Assembly: GCA_023135545.1 (NCBI GenBank)
Contig: JAGLSY010000042.1
Location: 1-7,800 of the forward strand
DNA: 7,800 nucleotides
Direction: 5' to 3'
Source: Thermoplasmata archaeon
GTDB taxonomy: Archaea; Thermoplasmatota; Thermoplasmata; SG8-5; JAGLSY01
The first letter of the stretch is position 1. Every line of letters begins with the position of its first letter. The position numbers were made by a program, and so were the translations under genes. Shown here one piece after another: positions 1 through 6,144 of this stretch. Under the pieces are notes generated by a model, which worked only from the letters and a program-made list of their open reading frames with translations, had not been told where the DNA came from and did not search any database.

Positions 1-120
1 ACCACCGTGCCGAAGAGGACCAAGGCCCTGATTCAGAACGGCCACCTGGACATCGATGGAGCGATGCAGATTCACAAATACTGGCCTGAGAAATTATACA
101 AGATTGAAATCGAATTATAA
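1..120 (+). CDS. C-terminal end of an unidentified protein (partial)
   Basis: Frame 1 is open from the first base to a TAA at 118-120 and gives 39 residues, beginning TTVPKRTKALIQNG and ending KYWPEKLYKIEIEL. Codon choice (ctg, aag, gcc, gac) resembles the large gene downstream, and the peptide reads as an ordinary soluble C-terminus that alternates charged and hydrophobic residues. The gene starts before the window, so family, length and start are unknown. I do not recognise the tail as any particular family and assign no function. The stop is followed directly by an A-rich stretch and the structured repeat region, which may act as its 3' end. I am fairly confident that it is coding and have no confidence about its identity. 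Confidence 0.65.
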   Translation, partial: TTVPKRTKALIQNGHLDIDGAMQIHKYWPEKLYKIEIEL

Positions 121-135
121 TCAAAAAAGAAGGGT

Positions 136-180
136 GTGGGACGACTGGATGCCGTCCCACGTGGTTGAGGAGAGGTTAAT
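136..180 (+). repeat. Hairpin-plus-tail repeat, copy A
   Basis: A perfect 8-bp stem (GTGGGACG at 136-143, CGTCCCAC at 153-160) closes a 9-base loop. It is followed immediately by GTGGTTGAGGAGAGGTTAAT (161-180). That 20-base tail recurs exactly at 301-320, again directly after a G-rich/C-rich hairpin. The stem sequence differs between copies while pairing is kept, which suggests that structure is what matters. The tail contains SD-like GGAG and GAGG, but the only start codon close by (GTG at 182) would open a 19-codon frame, so I do not call a gene here. Confidence 0.75.
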
Positions 181-215
181 AGTGAAATTTGCCAGGCTTT
201 TGTTGCCCGACACTT

Positions 216-233
216 CCAGCCCTCAGAGGCTGG
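216..233 (+). other. Perfect 6-bp hairpin between the two repeat copies
   Basis: CCAGCC (216-221) pairs with GGCTGG (228-233) around the loop CTCAGA. The flanking CAC (211-213) and GTG (238-240) could extend the stem across an internal loop. It adds to the dense folding potential of this gene-free stretch. No T-run follows, so it is not a clear terminator. Confidence 0.5.
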
Positions 234-247
234 TATTGTGAACTAAT

Positions 248-358
248 ACTGGGCTGTGTGCTGTTACATTGAAAAAGGTGGGGACAGACTAGCTGCCCCC
301 GTGGTTGAGGAGAGGTTAATCATCATCTTTTTCAATGGCTAGTTCACACTGGCCCAGT
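248..358 (+). repeat. 111-bp imperfect inverted repeat enclosing repeat copy B (structured RNA or MITE-like)
   Basis: The two ends pair in three blocks in order: ACTGGGC (248-254) with GCCCAGT (352-358); GTGTG (256-260) with CACAC (345-349); and CATTGAAAAAG (267-277) with CTTTTTCAATG (327-337). The last is a perfect 11-bp stem. Inside lies a further hairpin (GGGG at 280-283 and CAG at 285-287 with CTG at 293-295 and CCCC at 296-299). The roughly 30-bp imperfect terminal inverted repeats look like those of a small non-autonomous transposable element. The same pairing would give a long rod-like RNA. No flanking target duplication is obvious and no transposase gene is present in the window. Confidence 0.55.
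280..320 (+). repeat. Hairpin-plus-tail repeat, copy B
   Basis: GGGG, a bulged A, then CAG pair with CTG CCCC around the loop ACTAG. GTGGTTGAGGAGAGGTTAAT at 301-320 follows, identical to 161-180. The copies sit 140 bases apart in the same orientation. Both are preceded by an A-run (AAAAAAG near 123-129, GAAAAAG at 271-277), so the related unit may be about 50-60 bases long. The hairpin stem sequences differ between copies but remain paired. Confidence 0.75.
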
Positions 359-363
359 TATGA

Positions 364-380
364 AGTGGTCTTTTTCCACT
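364..380. terminator. Possible terminator hairpin with T5 loop
   Basis: AGTGG (364-368) pairs with CCACT (376-380) around TCTTTTT. The hairpin lies five bases beyond the stop codon of the minus-strand gene at 385-660, and it also closes the structured plus-strand stretch. The T-run is in the loop and reads as T only on the plus strand. It could therefore end a plus-strand transcript from the repeat region, since archaeal termination uses oligo-T. It may also simply be a 3' UTR stem for the minus-strand gene. Confidence 0.35.
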
Positions 381-384
381 GTAT

Positions 385-660
385 TCAGGCTACCGCGTGC
401 TCGATCTCTTCGACGTAGGTGAGGATATCATACTCGGCTGTGAGGAAGTTTCCCTCAATGCCCATGTGATTGTGCATCATCACATCATCGAAGTAGTGGA
501 TCAGGTCCACCATTTCCGATATGTTCTCGCCACGGTTGTAGAATTCGAAAACAATATCTCTCATATCTTGAACATCATGTGTCCTCAGCCAGTTTTCCGT
601 GCCCTCGTCTATGTTCCTGAGAGCCCGCGCCTTGCCCTTTACTATATTTGTCGCATCCAT
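385..660 (-). CDS. Small acidic protein of unknown function (91 aa)
   Basis: The frame runs from ATG at 660 to TGA at 385-387 on the minus strand. The product begins MDATNIVKGKARALRNIDEG and is rich in Asp/Glu and in helix-forming stretches. Near residues 61-66 is a Met/His cluster (VMMHNHMG) that could bind metal, though that is speculation. There are no membrane segments, signal peptide or Cys motifs. Support for the frame is threefold: codons typical of the neighbours (agg, ata, gag, ggc, gac), a purine-rich AGAAGGGATG six to seven bases before the ATG, and an archaeal TATA box at 734-741. It is transcribed divergently from the TPR gene. I do not recognise the family and assign no function. 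Confidence 0.7.
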   Translation of the reverse strand: MDATNIVKGKARALRNIDEGTENWLRTHDVQDMRDIVFEFYNRGENISEMVDLIHYFDDVMMHNHMGIEGNFLTAEYDILTYVEEIEHAVA

Positions 661-693
661 TTTGCATCCCTTCTGACGTTTTCCGCCATAGTG

Positions 694-709
694 TCCGACA
701 TTTGTCAGA
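694..709. promoter_or_regulatory. Imperfect palindrome in the divergent promoter region (operator candidate)
   Basis: TCCGACATTTGTCAGA is a palindrome with one mismatch: TCYGACA, a TT spacer, then TGTCRGA. It would sit just downstream of the start expected from the minus-strand TATA box, a usual place for an archaeal repressor site. A matching half-site, TCTGACAA, lies at 821-828, upstream of the likely TPR-gene promoter. A shorter TCTGAC is at 672-677. The regulator is not identifiable in the window. Confidence 0.35.
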
Positions 710-733
710 TTCTAACCTTAATCTACTTTGGGG

Positions 734-741
734 TATATAAA
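734..741 (-). promoter_or_regulatory. TATA box for the 91-aa gene
   Basis: The minus strand reads TTTATATA here, a textbook archaeal TATA box. Transcription would start about 25 bases downstream, near 712, leaving a leader of about 50 bases before the ATG at 660. The near-palindromic box could also be read on the plus strand, but the only plus-strand gene is 200 bases away and has closer candidates. Confidence 0.5.
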
Positions 742-852
742 TGTTTTCATCAGGCATTTTTGACATAGCCAGTATCTATTTTTCATACAAAATCATGATA
801 TTTTACAGAAAAAACAGGCGTCTGACAATTGTATGCCGTTACACACCGAAGA

Positions 853-862
853 ATATAAATTT
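853..862 (+). promoter_or_regulatory. Probable TATA box for the TPR gene
   Basis: ATATAAATTT, preceded by the purine-rich CCGAAGA as a possible BRE, lies about 80 bases before the start codon at 941. It predicts a transcript start near 880-885 and a leader of about 55 bases carrying the SD. A weaker alternative is ACATATAG at 881-888, which would give a shorter leader. Two direct TGCATTC copies (892-898 and 917-923) lie in the leader. Confidence 0.4.
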
Positions 863-928
863 ACATTTACATTACCTAAAACATATAGGGATGCATTCTG
901 TAATGATAAAGCGGTCTGCATTCATATT

Positions 929-934
929 GGAGGT
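929..934 (+). promoter_or_regulatory. Shine-Dalgarno fixing the TPR gene start
   Basis: GGAGGT is six bases before the ATG at 941, a perfect archaeal SD at normal spacing. It decides against the upstream in-frame ATG at 833, whose 36 extra codons lack an SD and would overlap the probable promoter. Confidence 0.8.
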
Positions 935-940
935 TCCTAC

Positions 941-3900
941 ATGGGGATCCTGGATTCGATGAGCAAGGAGAAGAGGGTTTATAAAAAGGCTGCAAAGCTT
1001 CTGGAGCAGGGGAACGATCTGGATAGGCATCACCAGCCTGCCAAAGCACTGGAGCATTACCAGAAGGCCAAGCGGACACTGGACGAGAACAGGGACGTCA
1101 TTTCATCATTGAAGAGGGAATTTTCCGGCCTGTATGACAAAATTGGTTTTTCCTTGGTGGACACCAACCGGGTCGATGAGGGAATGCAATGTATTGAATT
1201 CGCCCTCTGGCTCAACCCCGGAAATCTCGGTGCGATGGGCCACAAAGGCATTGTGTTGTACAGGAATCAGAATTATGCCAAGGCTCTGGAACAGTTTGAT
1301 GCTGTGCTCAATATGGACAGGAACAATAAGGAAATACTGAGCAACAGGGGCAACACCCTTCTCAAACTGGACAGGGAGCAAGAGGCGATAGAGGCGTACA
1401 ACAAGGTGCTGGAGCTGGACCCCAATGACCTGGCCCACTATGACAAGCTCATTTCCCTTTTACCCCAGGATGTGGAGCTGGTGGTTCGAAAAGGGATGGC
1501 CCTCAACGGCCTCAGGAGATTTGACGAAGCGATCCAGACCTTTGACCAGGCCCTCGAATTAGATTCAGGGAACGCCATGGTATGGGTCAATCGGGGACTG
1601 GCCATGTCTCACATGAACAATCATGGAGAGGCGGTCCAATCTTATGACAAAGCCCTGGAAATCAACGGAAACGACGGTTTTGCCTGGGAGCAGAAAGGCC
1701 ACTCTCTCTACAGGATGGAAAATTTTTCCGAGGCGGCCGACAGCTATACCCATGCCCTCAAGATATTCCCGGACAATGTCAAGGTCTGGATATGGAAGGG
1801 TATGTCCCTCCACAAGAACGACGAGGAGGATGCGGCGGCCGATGCCTACGACATGGCACTCACCTTGGAACCGAAGAATCTGGCGGCCCTGGTCAACAAG
1901 AAGCACGCCCTCAAGGCAAGGGACAGGCACGAGGACATCATCGAAACCGCAGAAAGAATATTGATAATCAACCCGAAGGATCTGGCAACCATCAAGGACA
2001 AGGCCAAGGCCCTTTTCGCCCTCGGCCAGTATGACAAGGCATTGATAAATCTTGACATGGCCCTGGACATCAGCCCCAAGGAAATCGAATTGATGGAGGA
2101 GAAGAAGGAAGTCCTTAAACACCTGGAGAAGCACGATCTGGTGGTAAAGGTCTGCGACCAGATACTTCACCTGGACCACAAGAACATGGAGGCTATGTTC
2201 GACAAGGCCTCGGCCCTATACGCCCTCGAGAAATACGAGCTGGCTCTACGCCCCATCAACGCCCTTCTTTCCAGAAAGCCGGACCATCTGTCCGGGCTGA
2301 ACAGAAAGAGGGAAATTCTTTCGAAACTGTCCATCCATAAAGACATGATAAAGGTCTGCGGGGAGATATTGAAGATAGAGCCGGATGACAGGCCGGCGCT
2401 CATGGATAGAGCCATCGCTTTCTTCAATCTCAAGGAGTATGATGAGGCAGTAAAGGCCTTTGATGATTACATTGCCAGGGATGACAGCAGACAGGATGTA
2501 TGGCTGCTCAAAGGAAGGTCCTTCGCCTTCCTGCACGAGCACGAGGAAGCCATAGCATCCTTTGACAAGGCACTGGAGCTGGGCGATGGTGACAAGAACA
2601 TTCACGAAGCCAAAGGCCGCTCTCTGATGAGGCTGGACAGGGCGGATGATGCAATTGTCGAGTATGACAAGGGCCTGGAAATCGCCCCCGAGGATGCCGA
2701 GTTGTGGTACAGTAAGGCCCTGGCTCTGGAATCCAAAGAGGATTACGAGGAGGCGGTGGGCTGTTATGACAAAGCCCTGAAATCGAGGCCCAGTGACAAG
2801 AGCATCTGGTACAGCAAGGGTCTGGCCCTGATATGGCTCGGCCATTATGATGATGCCATAAGCTCGCTGGACAAGGCCATCGAGATAAGCCCGGTGGAGA
2901 GATTTCCCTACATCAAGAAGTCCGAGGCACTGCTGAAACTGGAGCGGGTAGAACCTGCCATAGAAGCCCTGGATAAGGTACTGGCCATGAACCACATGGA
3001 TGTCGAGGTTCACATCAGGAAGAAGGAAGCCCTGAAACTCCTGGGTGATGATGAAAGAATAGTGGACGAGTGCGGCAAGATAATCAAGATTGATTCGAAA
3101 AACGTGCTGGCCATGCTCGACAAGGCCCAGGCCGAGTACCGGCTGGAGCAGTACGAGAACTCCCTCAGGTCTCTGGACAGAGCGATAAAACTGGAATCCG
3201 ATAACGTCGAATTGCTTATGGCCAAAAAGGACGCCCTCTTCAAGATGGGCGATTACAATGCCGTGGTTGCGGTGGCCGACGATATACTGCGGATGGACCC
3301 CAAGCTCAACAAGGTCTGGCATGACCAGGGGCAGGCACTGGCTAAGCTGGGAAGGCACGCCGAAGCCCTCGAGAGATATGACAAGGCGCTCGAGATAGAC
3401 CCCGACATTCCGGAGTTATGGGCCAGCAAGGGCGATTTGCTCTACTACATGAAGAAAGACCCCGAGGCTTTGGAGAACTACGAAAAGGCATTGGCTATAC
3501 GACCCGAAGACGGCCTCCTCCTCAACAAGAAAGGAAAGGTACTTCTCAAGATGGAGAGGTTCGATGATGCCATCAGGGCATTCAATGACGCGCTGCTGGC
3601 CTCCCCCGGCAACATAGATTTTCTCAACAACAAGGCAAAGGCGTTGATGAAGCTGGAGCGGTTTGACGAGGCCCTTGAAACCCTGACCCAGGCCCTCAAC
3701 GCGGACCCGTCAAGCCAGAAATCCTGGAAGACCCGCGGGATCGTCCATCTGGAGATGAAAAAATATGATGACGCACTGGGCGATATCAACAAGGCAATCC
3801 AGATGGGTGGCGAGGACCAGAGAGTATTGGCCGCGAAAGCCAGAATTTACGAGGTCATGGAAAACCTGGATGATGCCAGGTACTGGTACGAGAAGGCGGC

Positions 3901-5251
3901 CGCCATGGGCGACAACAAAAACATATTGCTCGATTTCGGCCAGCTTCTTGTAAAACTGGGCGATTACCAGATAGCAGCCCAGCTCCTTGACAGGGCGGTG
4001 GCACTGGACTCCGAGGACAAGGATTTATGGAACACGCGGGCGCTGGCCTTCGAAAAGCTGAAGCAGTACGAAGAAGCCTTAAAATCCTATGACAAGGTAA
4101 TCGGGCTGGATGCCGATGATAAGTTCTCGTGGAATAGCAAAGGCCTGGTTCTTCTGGAGACGGCCAAGTATCCGGACGCGGTCAGATGCTTTGAGAGGGC
4201 CCTTGAAATCGACAGGGAATTCGCCCCGGCTCTGGACGGCCTCAGGATAGCAGAGGAGAAAGCGGCCTCGATGGAGGTAGAGAACCATGCCAGATTCGTC
4301 CTGAAGCTGGAATACGACCGCAACCGCCCGGTTTCCAGGGAAGACGCATTCAAGGATGCCAACGTTCCCTCCAATTTCATAGACGATGTCTTCAATTTCC
4401 TGTCGTCCAGGGACGACATCCCGCTTTCCTCAATGACTCCACAAGACCGGGAGGAGCTGGAGCGCGCCTCCTATGATGTTCTCACAAGATGTCTGGGCGG
4501 CGATGCATTCAACCTGAAATCCAAGCTCAGGCTTTGCGACATTTCGGTCAAATTCCCCGAATACCAGCTATGGAAGGCCAAGCAGATTTTGAGTTACATT
4601 GACGCTGTCGATAGATTAACATTCAGCCCCAAGACAACCGACCCCGACATGGACAATCTCATGAGGAGGGCATTGGACATCCCGGCCGAAAGAAGAACCA
4701 TTCTCGGTCTTGTCGAATCACTGAGAATCGGGGTTTGCAAGGCAAAGGAACTCCAGGCGATGCTGGCCACCCTGAGAAGAGAGGGCTACACTGCCCCGAT
4801 CATCGAGGTCGGCTCACTGGTCAGCGACGGCCATCTGGGAGGCGGAGCACCCAAAACAGAGATAAGAGAGCCGGAGCGCCCTGCCCCACAGCCACAACTC
4901 CAGATAGACCTGGTTATGCAAGAGCCACAGCAGCCCGCTCCCGCTCCTCAAGCCCAGCCAGAGGCCCAAGCACCGGGCCAGCCACACCCCGGAATGGGTG
5001 GAAAATTCTGCCAGAGCCACGGCCACATGGCTGTTACGAGGCACGATTGCGGAGCTTACCTGTGCCACAACTGCATAAGTGGGGCGACAAAATGCCCGAT
5101 ATGCCACAGGCCGTTGCAGGGCCAGAAGGACGAATCCTCTCCCCAGCCAGCTGCCGAGTCGGCACCCCCACCTGCCCCCCCTCCCGAACCGGCAGAGGAA
5201 AGGCCTGCGAGAACCGAGGATGATGTGCAGAGGGATTTCGGGCAGCTGTAG
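941..5251 (+). CDS. Giant TPR-repeat protein with C-terminal B-box/RING-like zinc finger (1436 aa)
   Basis: The protein is soluble, with no signal peptide or membrane segment. Residues ~12-1094 form about 31 TPR repeats of 34 residues. Typical units contain W/L-x2-x-K-G-x2-L near the first helix and Y-x2-A-x3-Y/F-D-K-A-L-E-x2-P at the second. Residues 164-177 are a 14-residue truncated unit, and one repeat near 995-1027 has 33 residues. Residues 1095-1300 are helical and unassigned. Residues ~1302-1355 are a Pro/Gln/Ala-rich linker. A zinc finger follows at 1357-1392: C1357, H1360, C1370, C1375, C1378, C1385, C1388, with H1368 or H1389 as a possible extra ligand. A Pro-rich acidic tail ends the protein. 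TPR superhelices bind peptides and partner proteins, so the inferred role is a large scaffold or adaptor, possibly contacting nucleic acid or protein through the finger. The partner is unknown. The gene appears monocistronic. It is not a methylase, kinase or other enzyme by any visible motif. Confidence 0.9.
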   Translation: MGILDSMSKEKRVYKKAAKLLEQGNDLDRHHQPAKALEHYQKAKRTLDENRDVISSLKREFSGLYDKIGFSLVDTNRVDEGMQCIEFALWLNPGNLGAMGHKGIVLYRNQNYAKALEQFDAVLNMDRNNKEILSNRGNTLLKLDREQEAIEAYNKVLELDPNDLAHYDKLISLLPQDVELVVRKGMALNGLRRFDEAIQTFDQALELDSGNAMVWVNRGLAMSHMNNHGEAVQSYDKALEINGNDGFAWEQKGHSLYRMENFSEAADSYTHALKIFPDNVKVWIWKGMSLHKNDEEDAAADAYDMALTLEPKNLAALVNKKHALKARDRHEDIIETAERILIINPKDLATIKDKAKALFALGQYDKALINLDMALDISPKEIELMEEKKEVLKHLEKHDLVVKVCDQILHLDHKNMEAMFDKASALYALEKYELALRPINALLSRKPDHLSGLNRKREILSKLSIHKDMIKVCGEILKIEPDDRPALMDRAIAFFNLKEYDEAVKAFDDYIARDDSRQDVWLLKGRSFAFLHEHEEAIASFDKALELGDGDKNIHEAKGRSLMRLDRADDAIVEYDKGLEIAPEDAELWYSKALALESKEDYEEAVGCYDKALKSRPSDKSIWYSKGLALIWLGHYDDAISSLDKAIEISPVERFPYIKKSEALLKLERVEPAIEALDKVLAMNHMDVEVHIRKKEALKLLGDDERIVDECGKIIKIDSKNVLAMLDKAQAEYRLEQYENSLRSLDRAIKLESDNVELLMAKKDALFKMGDYNAVVAVADDILRMDPKLNKVWHDQGQALAKLGRHAEALERYDKALEIDPDIPELWASKGDLLYYMKKDPEALENYEKALAIRPEDGLLLNKKGKVLLKMERFDDAIRAFNDALLASPGNIDFLNNKAKALMKLERFDEALETLTQALNADPSSQKSWKTRGIVHLEMKKYDDALGDINKAIQMGGEDQRVLAAKARIYEVMENLDDARYWYEKAAAMGDNKNILLDFGQLLVKLGDYQIAAQLLDRAVALDSEDKDLWNTRALAFEKLKQYEEALKSYDKVIGLDADDKFSWNSKGLVLLETAKYPDAVRCFERALEIDREFAPALDGLRIAEEKAASMEVENHARFVLKLEYDRNRPVSREDAFKDANVPSNFIDDVFNFLSSRDDIPLSSMTPQDREELERASYDVLTRCLGGDAFNLKSKLRLCDISVKFPEYQLWKAKQILSYIDAVDRLTFSPKTTDPDMDNLMRRALDIPAERRTILGLVESLRIGVCKAKELQAMLATLRREGYTAPIIEVGSLVSDGHLGGGAPKTEIREPERPAPQPQLQIDLVMQEPQQPAPAPQAQPEAQAPGQPHPGMGGKFCQSHGHMAVTRHDCGAYLCHNCISGATKCPICHRPLQGQKDESSPQPAAESAPPPAPPPEPAEERPARTEDDVQRDFGQL

Positions 5252-5358
5252 GATGTGCCCAGTCGCTGAATGATGCCTTACTAGCTATTGTCTATACCCT
5301 CCTTCCTCCCCCGCCACATTGGGACATCACTATCACCCATGCTAATGAACACTGTAAC

Positions 5359-5397
5359 CCACGTTGGCACGTGGAAACCAATTTAAGAGAGGTTTCC
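5359..5397. other. Two overlapping, mutually exclusive hairpins before the membrane-protein gene
   Basis: The spacer at 5252-5406 holds no gene. Near its end, CCACGT (5359-5364) pairs with ACGTGG (5369-5374) around TGGC. GGAAACC (5373-5379) pairs with GGTTTCC (5391-5397). The two stems share bases 5373-5374 and cannot form together. The second stem's loop and right arm contain the purine run GAGAGG, 14-15 bases before the ATG at 5407. This could affect initiation, or could be chance. A pyrimidine-rich tract (5299-5314) follows the TPR gene and may mark its transcript end. Confidence 0.4.
5381..5387 (+). promoter_or_regulatory. Weak TATA-like element for the membrane-protein gene
   Basis: ATTTAAG is centred about 23-25 bases before the ATG at 5407, the spacing expected for a leaderless archaeal transcript. 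It matches the consensus poorly and lies in the loop of a possible hairpin, so it is tentative. Confidence 0.25.
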
Positions 5398-5406
5398 TAT
5401 TTAGTT

Positions 5407-6129
5407 ATGGGCGAACTTATGGTGGAAGGGAAAACTCTTCAGAACAATAAAAATCGCAAAAAAACCATCACAATTTTATTGGTTTTAGTAATGTTATTTT
5501 TAGTAATAGCTAGATTTTCAATTTGGCATACACAAAAGGTTGAAACAGAATACGATGGAGAACTCGTATTTACTCAGATCGAAAGTTATGGTTTATATTA
5601 TGGTGTACATGATATCAATTATAGTCCATCTAATCCTTCCGAAGCCGATAAATATTATTACGATGAAACGATTGATTATTATGCCGATATTGTTACAGAG
5701 GATGCGCCAATAATTACATATCTTAAATCACTTCAGAATACCGATTTATTATGTATTCTAACAATTATTATTTCAGCATTGTTATTGGTTGTCTGGCTTG
5801 TGGAAAATAAGAAGAATGAAAACAAAAAATCAATGATATTATCTGTTGTTCTTGCAATATTAATAATTATAATGCTACTTCAGTTTGTTTTTATTTATCC
5901 ATATATTGAGGGCATTGAGTCATCTTCATTCAATGGAAGTTCAGTTACAGAAGATTATGCACCTCAAATATCTTATAGAAATTGGGGGCCATCATTAGGA
6001 ATGTATTTTCCAATTGCTAGCTTCATTCTGTTAATAACGATTATCATCAATTTAGCTAAATTAACTAATGGAATTGAGCAGCGTCCCGAGCAGGTAGGGG
6101 GCGAAACCGATAGGTTGAGCGAGGACTAA
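5407..6129 (+). CDS. AT-rich orphan four-helix membrane protein (240 aa)
   Basis: Hydrophobic segments lie at about residues 20-40, 114-132, 143-166 and 197-217. Lys-rich patches (NKNRKK before helix 1, NKKNENKK between helices 2 and 3) predict an N-in/C-in topology by the positive-inside rule. That leaves two outside loops: an acidic, Tyr-rich one (residues ~41-113, with YYYDETIDYY) and a Ser/Asn-rich one (~167-196). There are no catalytic, transporter or Cys motifs, and I do not recognise the family. I chose ATG 5407; GTG 5371 would add 12 residues and ATG 5419 is also possible. Codons are strongly A/T-ending (tta, aat, att, gaa), unlike every neighbour, which suggests recent acquisition. 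The last 16 or so codons (from about 6079, RPEQVGGETDRLSED) switch abruptly to GC-rich, as if the original 3' end had been replaced. The stop lies inside a 9-bp hairpin. Confidence 0.75.
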   Translation: MGELMVEGKTLQNNKNRKKTITILLVLVMLFLVIARFSIWHTQKVETEYDGELVFTQIESYGLYYGVHDINYSPSNPSEADKYYYDETIDYYADIVTEDAPIITYLKSLQNTDLLCILTIIISALLLVVWLVENKKNENKKSMILSVVLAILIIIMLLQFVFIYPYIEGIESSSFNGSSVTEDYAPQISYRNWGPSLGMYFPIASFILLITIIINLAKLTNGIEQRPEQVGGETDRLSED

Positions 6130-6144
6130 TCGCTGGATTAGTCC
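6123..6144 (+). terminator. 9-bp perfect hairpin across the membrane-protein stop codon
   Basis: GGACTAATC (6123-6131) pairs with GATTAGTCC (6136-6144) around GCTG. The TAA stop (6127-6129) is inside the left arm. Two alternative stems compete with it: AGCGA (6118-6122) with TCGCT (6130-6134), and CGCTGG (6131-6136) with CCAGCG (6152-6157). No T-run follows, so a simple terminator role is doubtful. A structured 3' end or the remnant edge of an inserted segment is equally possible. Confidence 0.45.

Noticed and set aside
56..241. 61-codon plus-strand frame across the gene end at 120 and the first repeat
   Set aside because: It overlaps the clear C-terminus ending at 120 in another frame, runs through a hairpin repeat, has no SD and has odd composition.
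121..384. CRISPR array or tandem repeat array
   Set aside because: Only two copies, 140 bases apart, with unequal stem sequences and no regular spacers.
397..768. Plus-strand frame of 123 codons overlapping the minus-strand 91-aa gene
   Set aside because: It is antisense to a better supported gene that has an SD, a TATA box and neighbour-like codons. It has no SD, and its codons are the complement of the opposite frame.
892..923. Direct TGCATTC repeat in the TPR gene leader
   Set aside because: Seven bases twice in an AT-rich leader is within chance. It is noted only as a minor detail.
833..940. Upstream in-frame ATG adding 36 residues to the TPR protein
   Set aside because: There is no SD at 833. 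The extension overlaps the likely promoter, and a perfect GGAGGT precedes the ATG at 941.
2246..3358. Long minus-strand open frame (370 codons) within the TPR gene
   Set aside because: Antisense frames stay open over repetitive GC-rich TPR coding sequence. The translation is a repeat-shadow with no start signals. The same applies to 1565-2179 and smaller ones.
4735..5223. Second plus-strand frame over the Pro-rich end of the TPR gene
   Set aside because: It is an alternate frame of a Pro/Gln/Ala-rich coding stretch, with an Arg/Pro/Ser-rich product and no SD.
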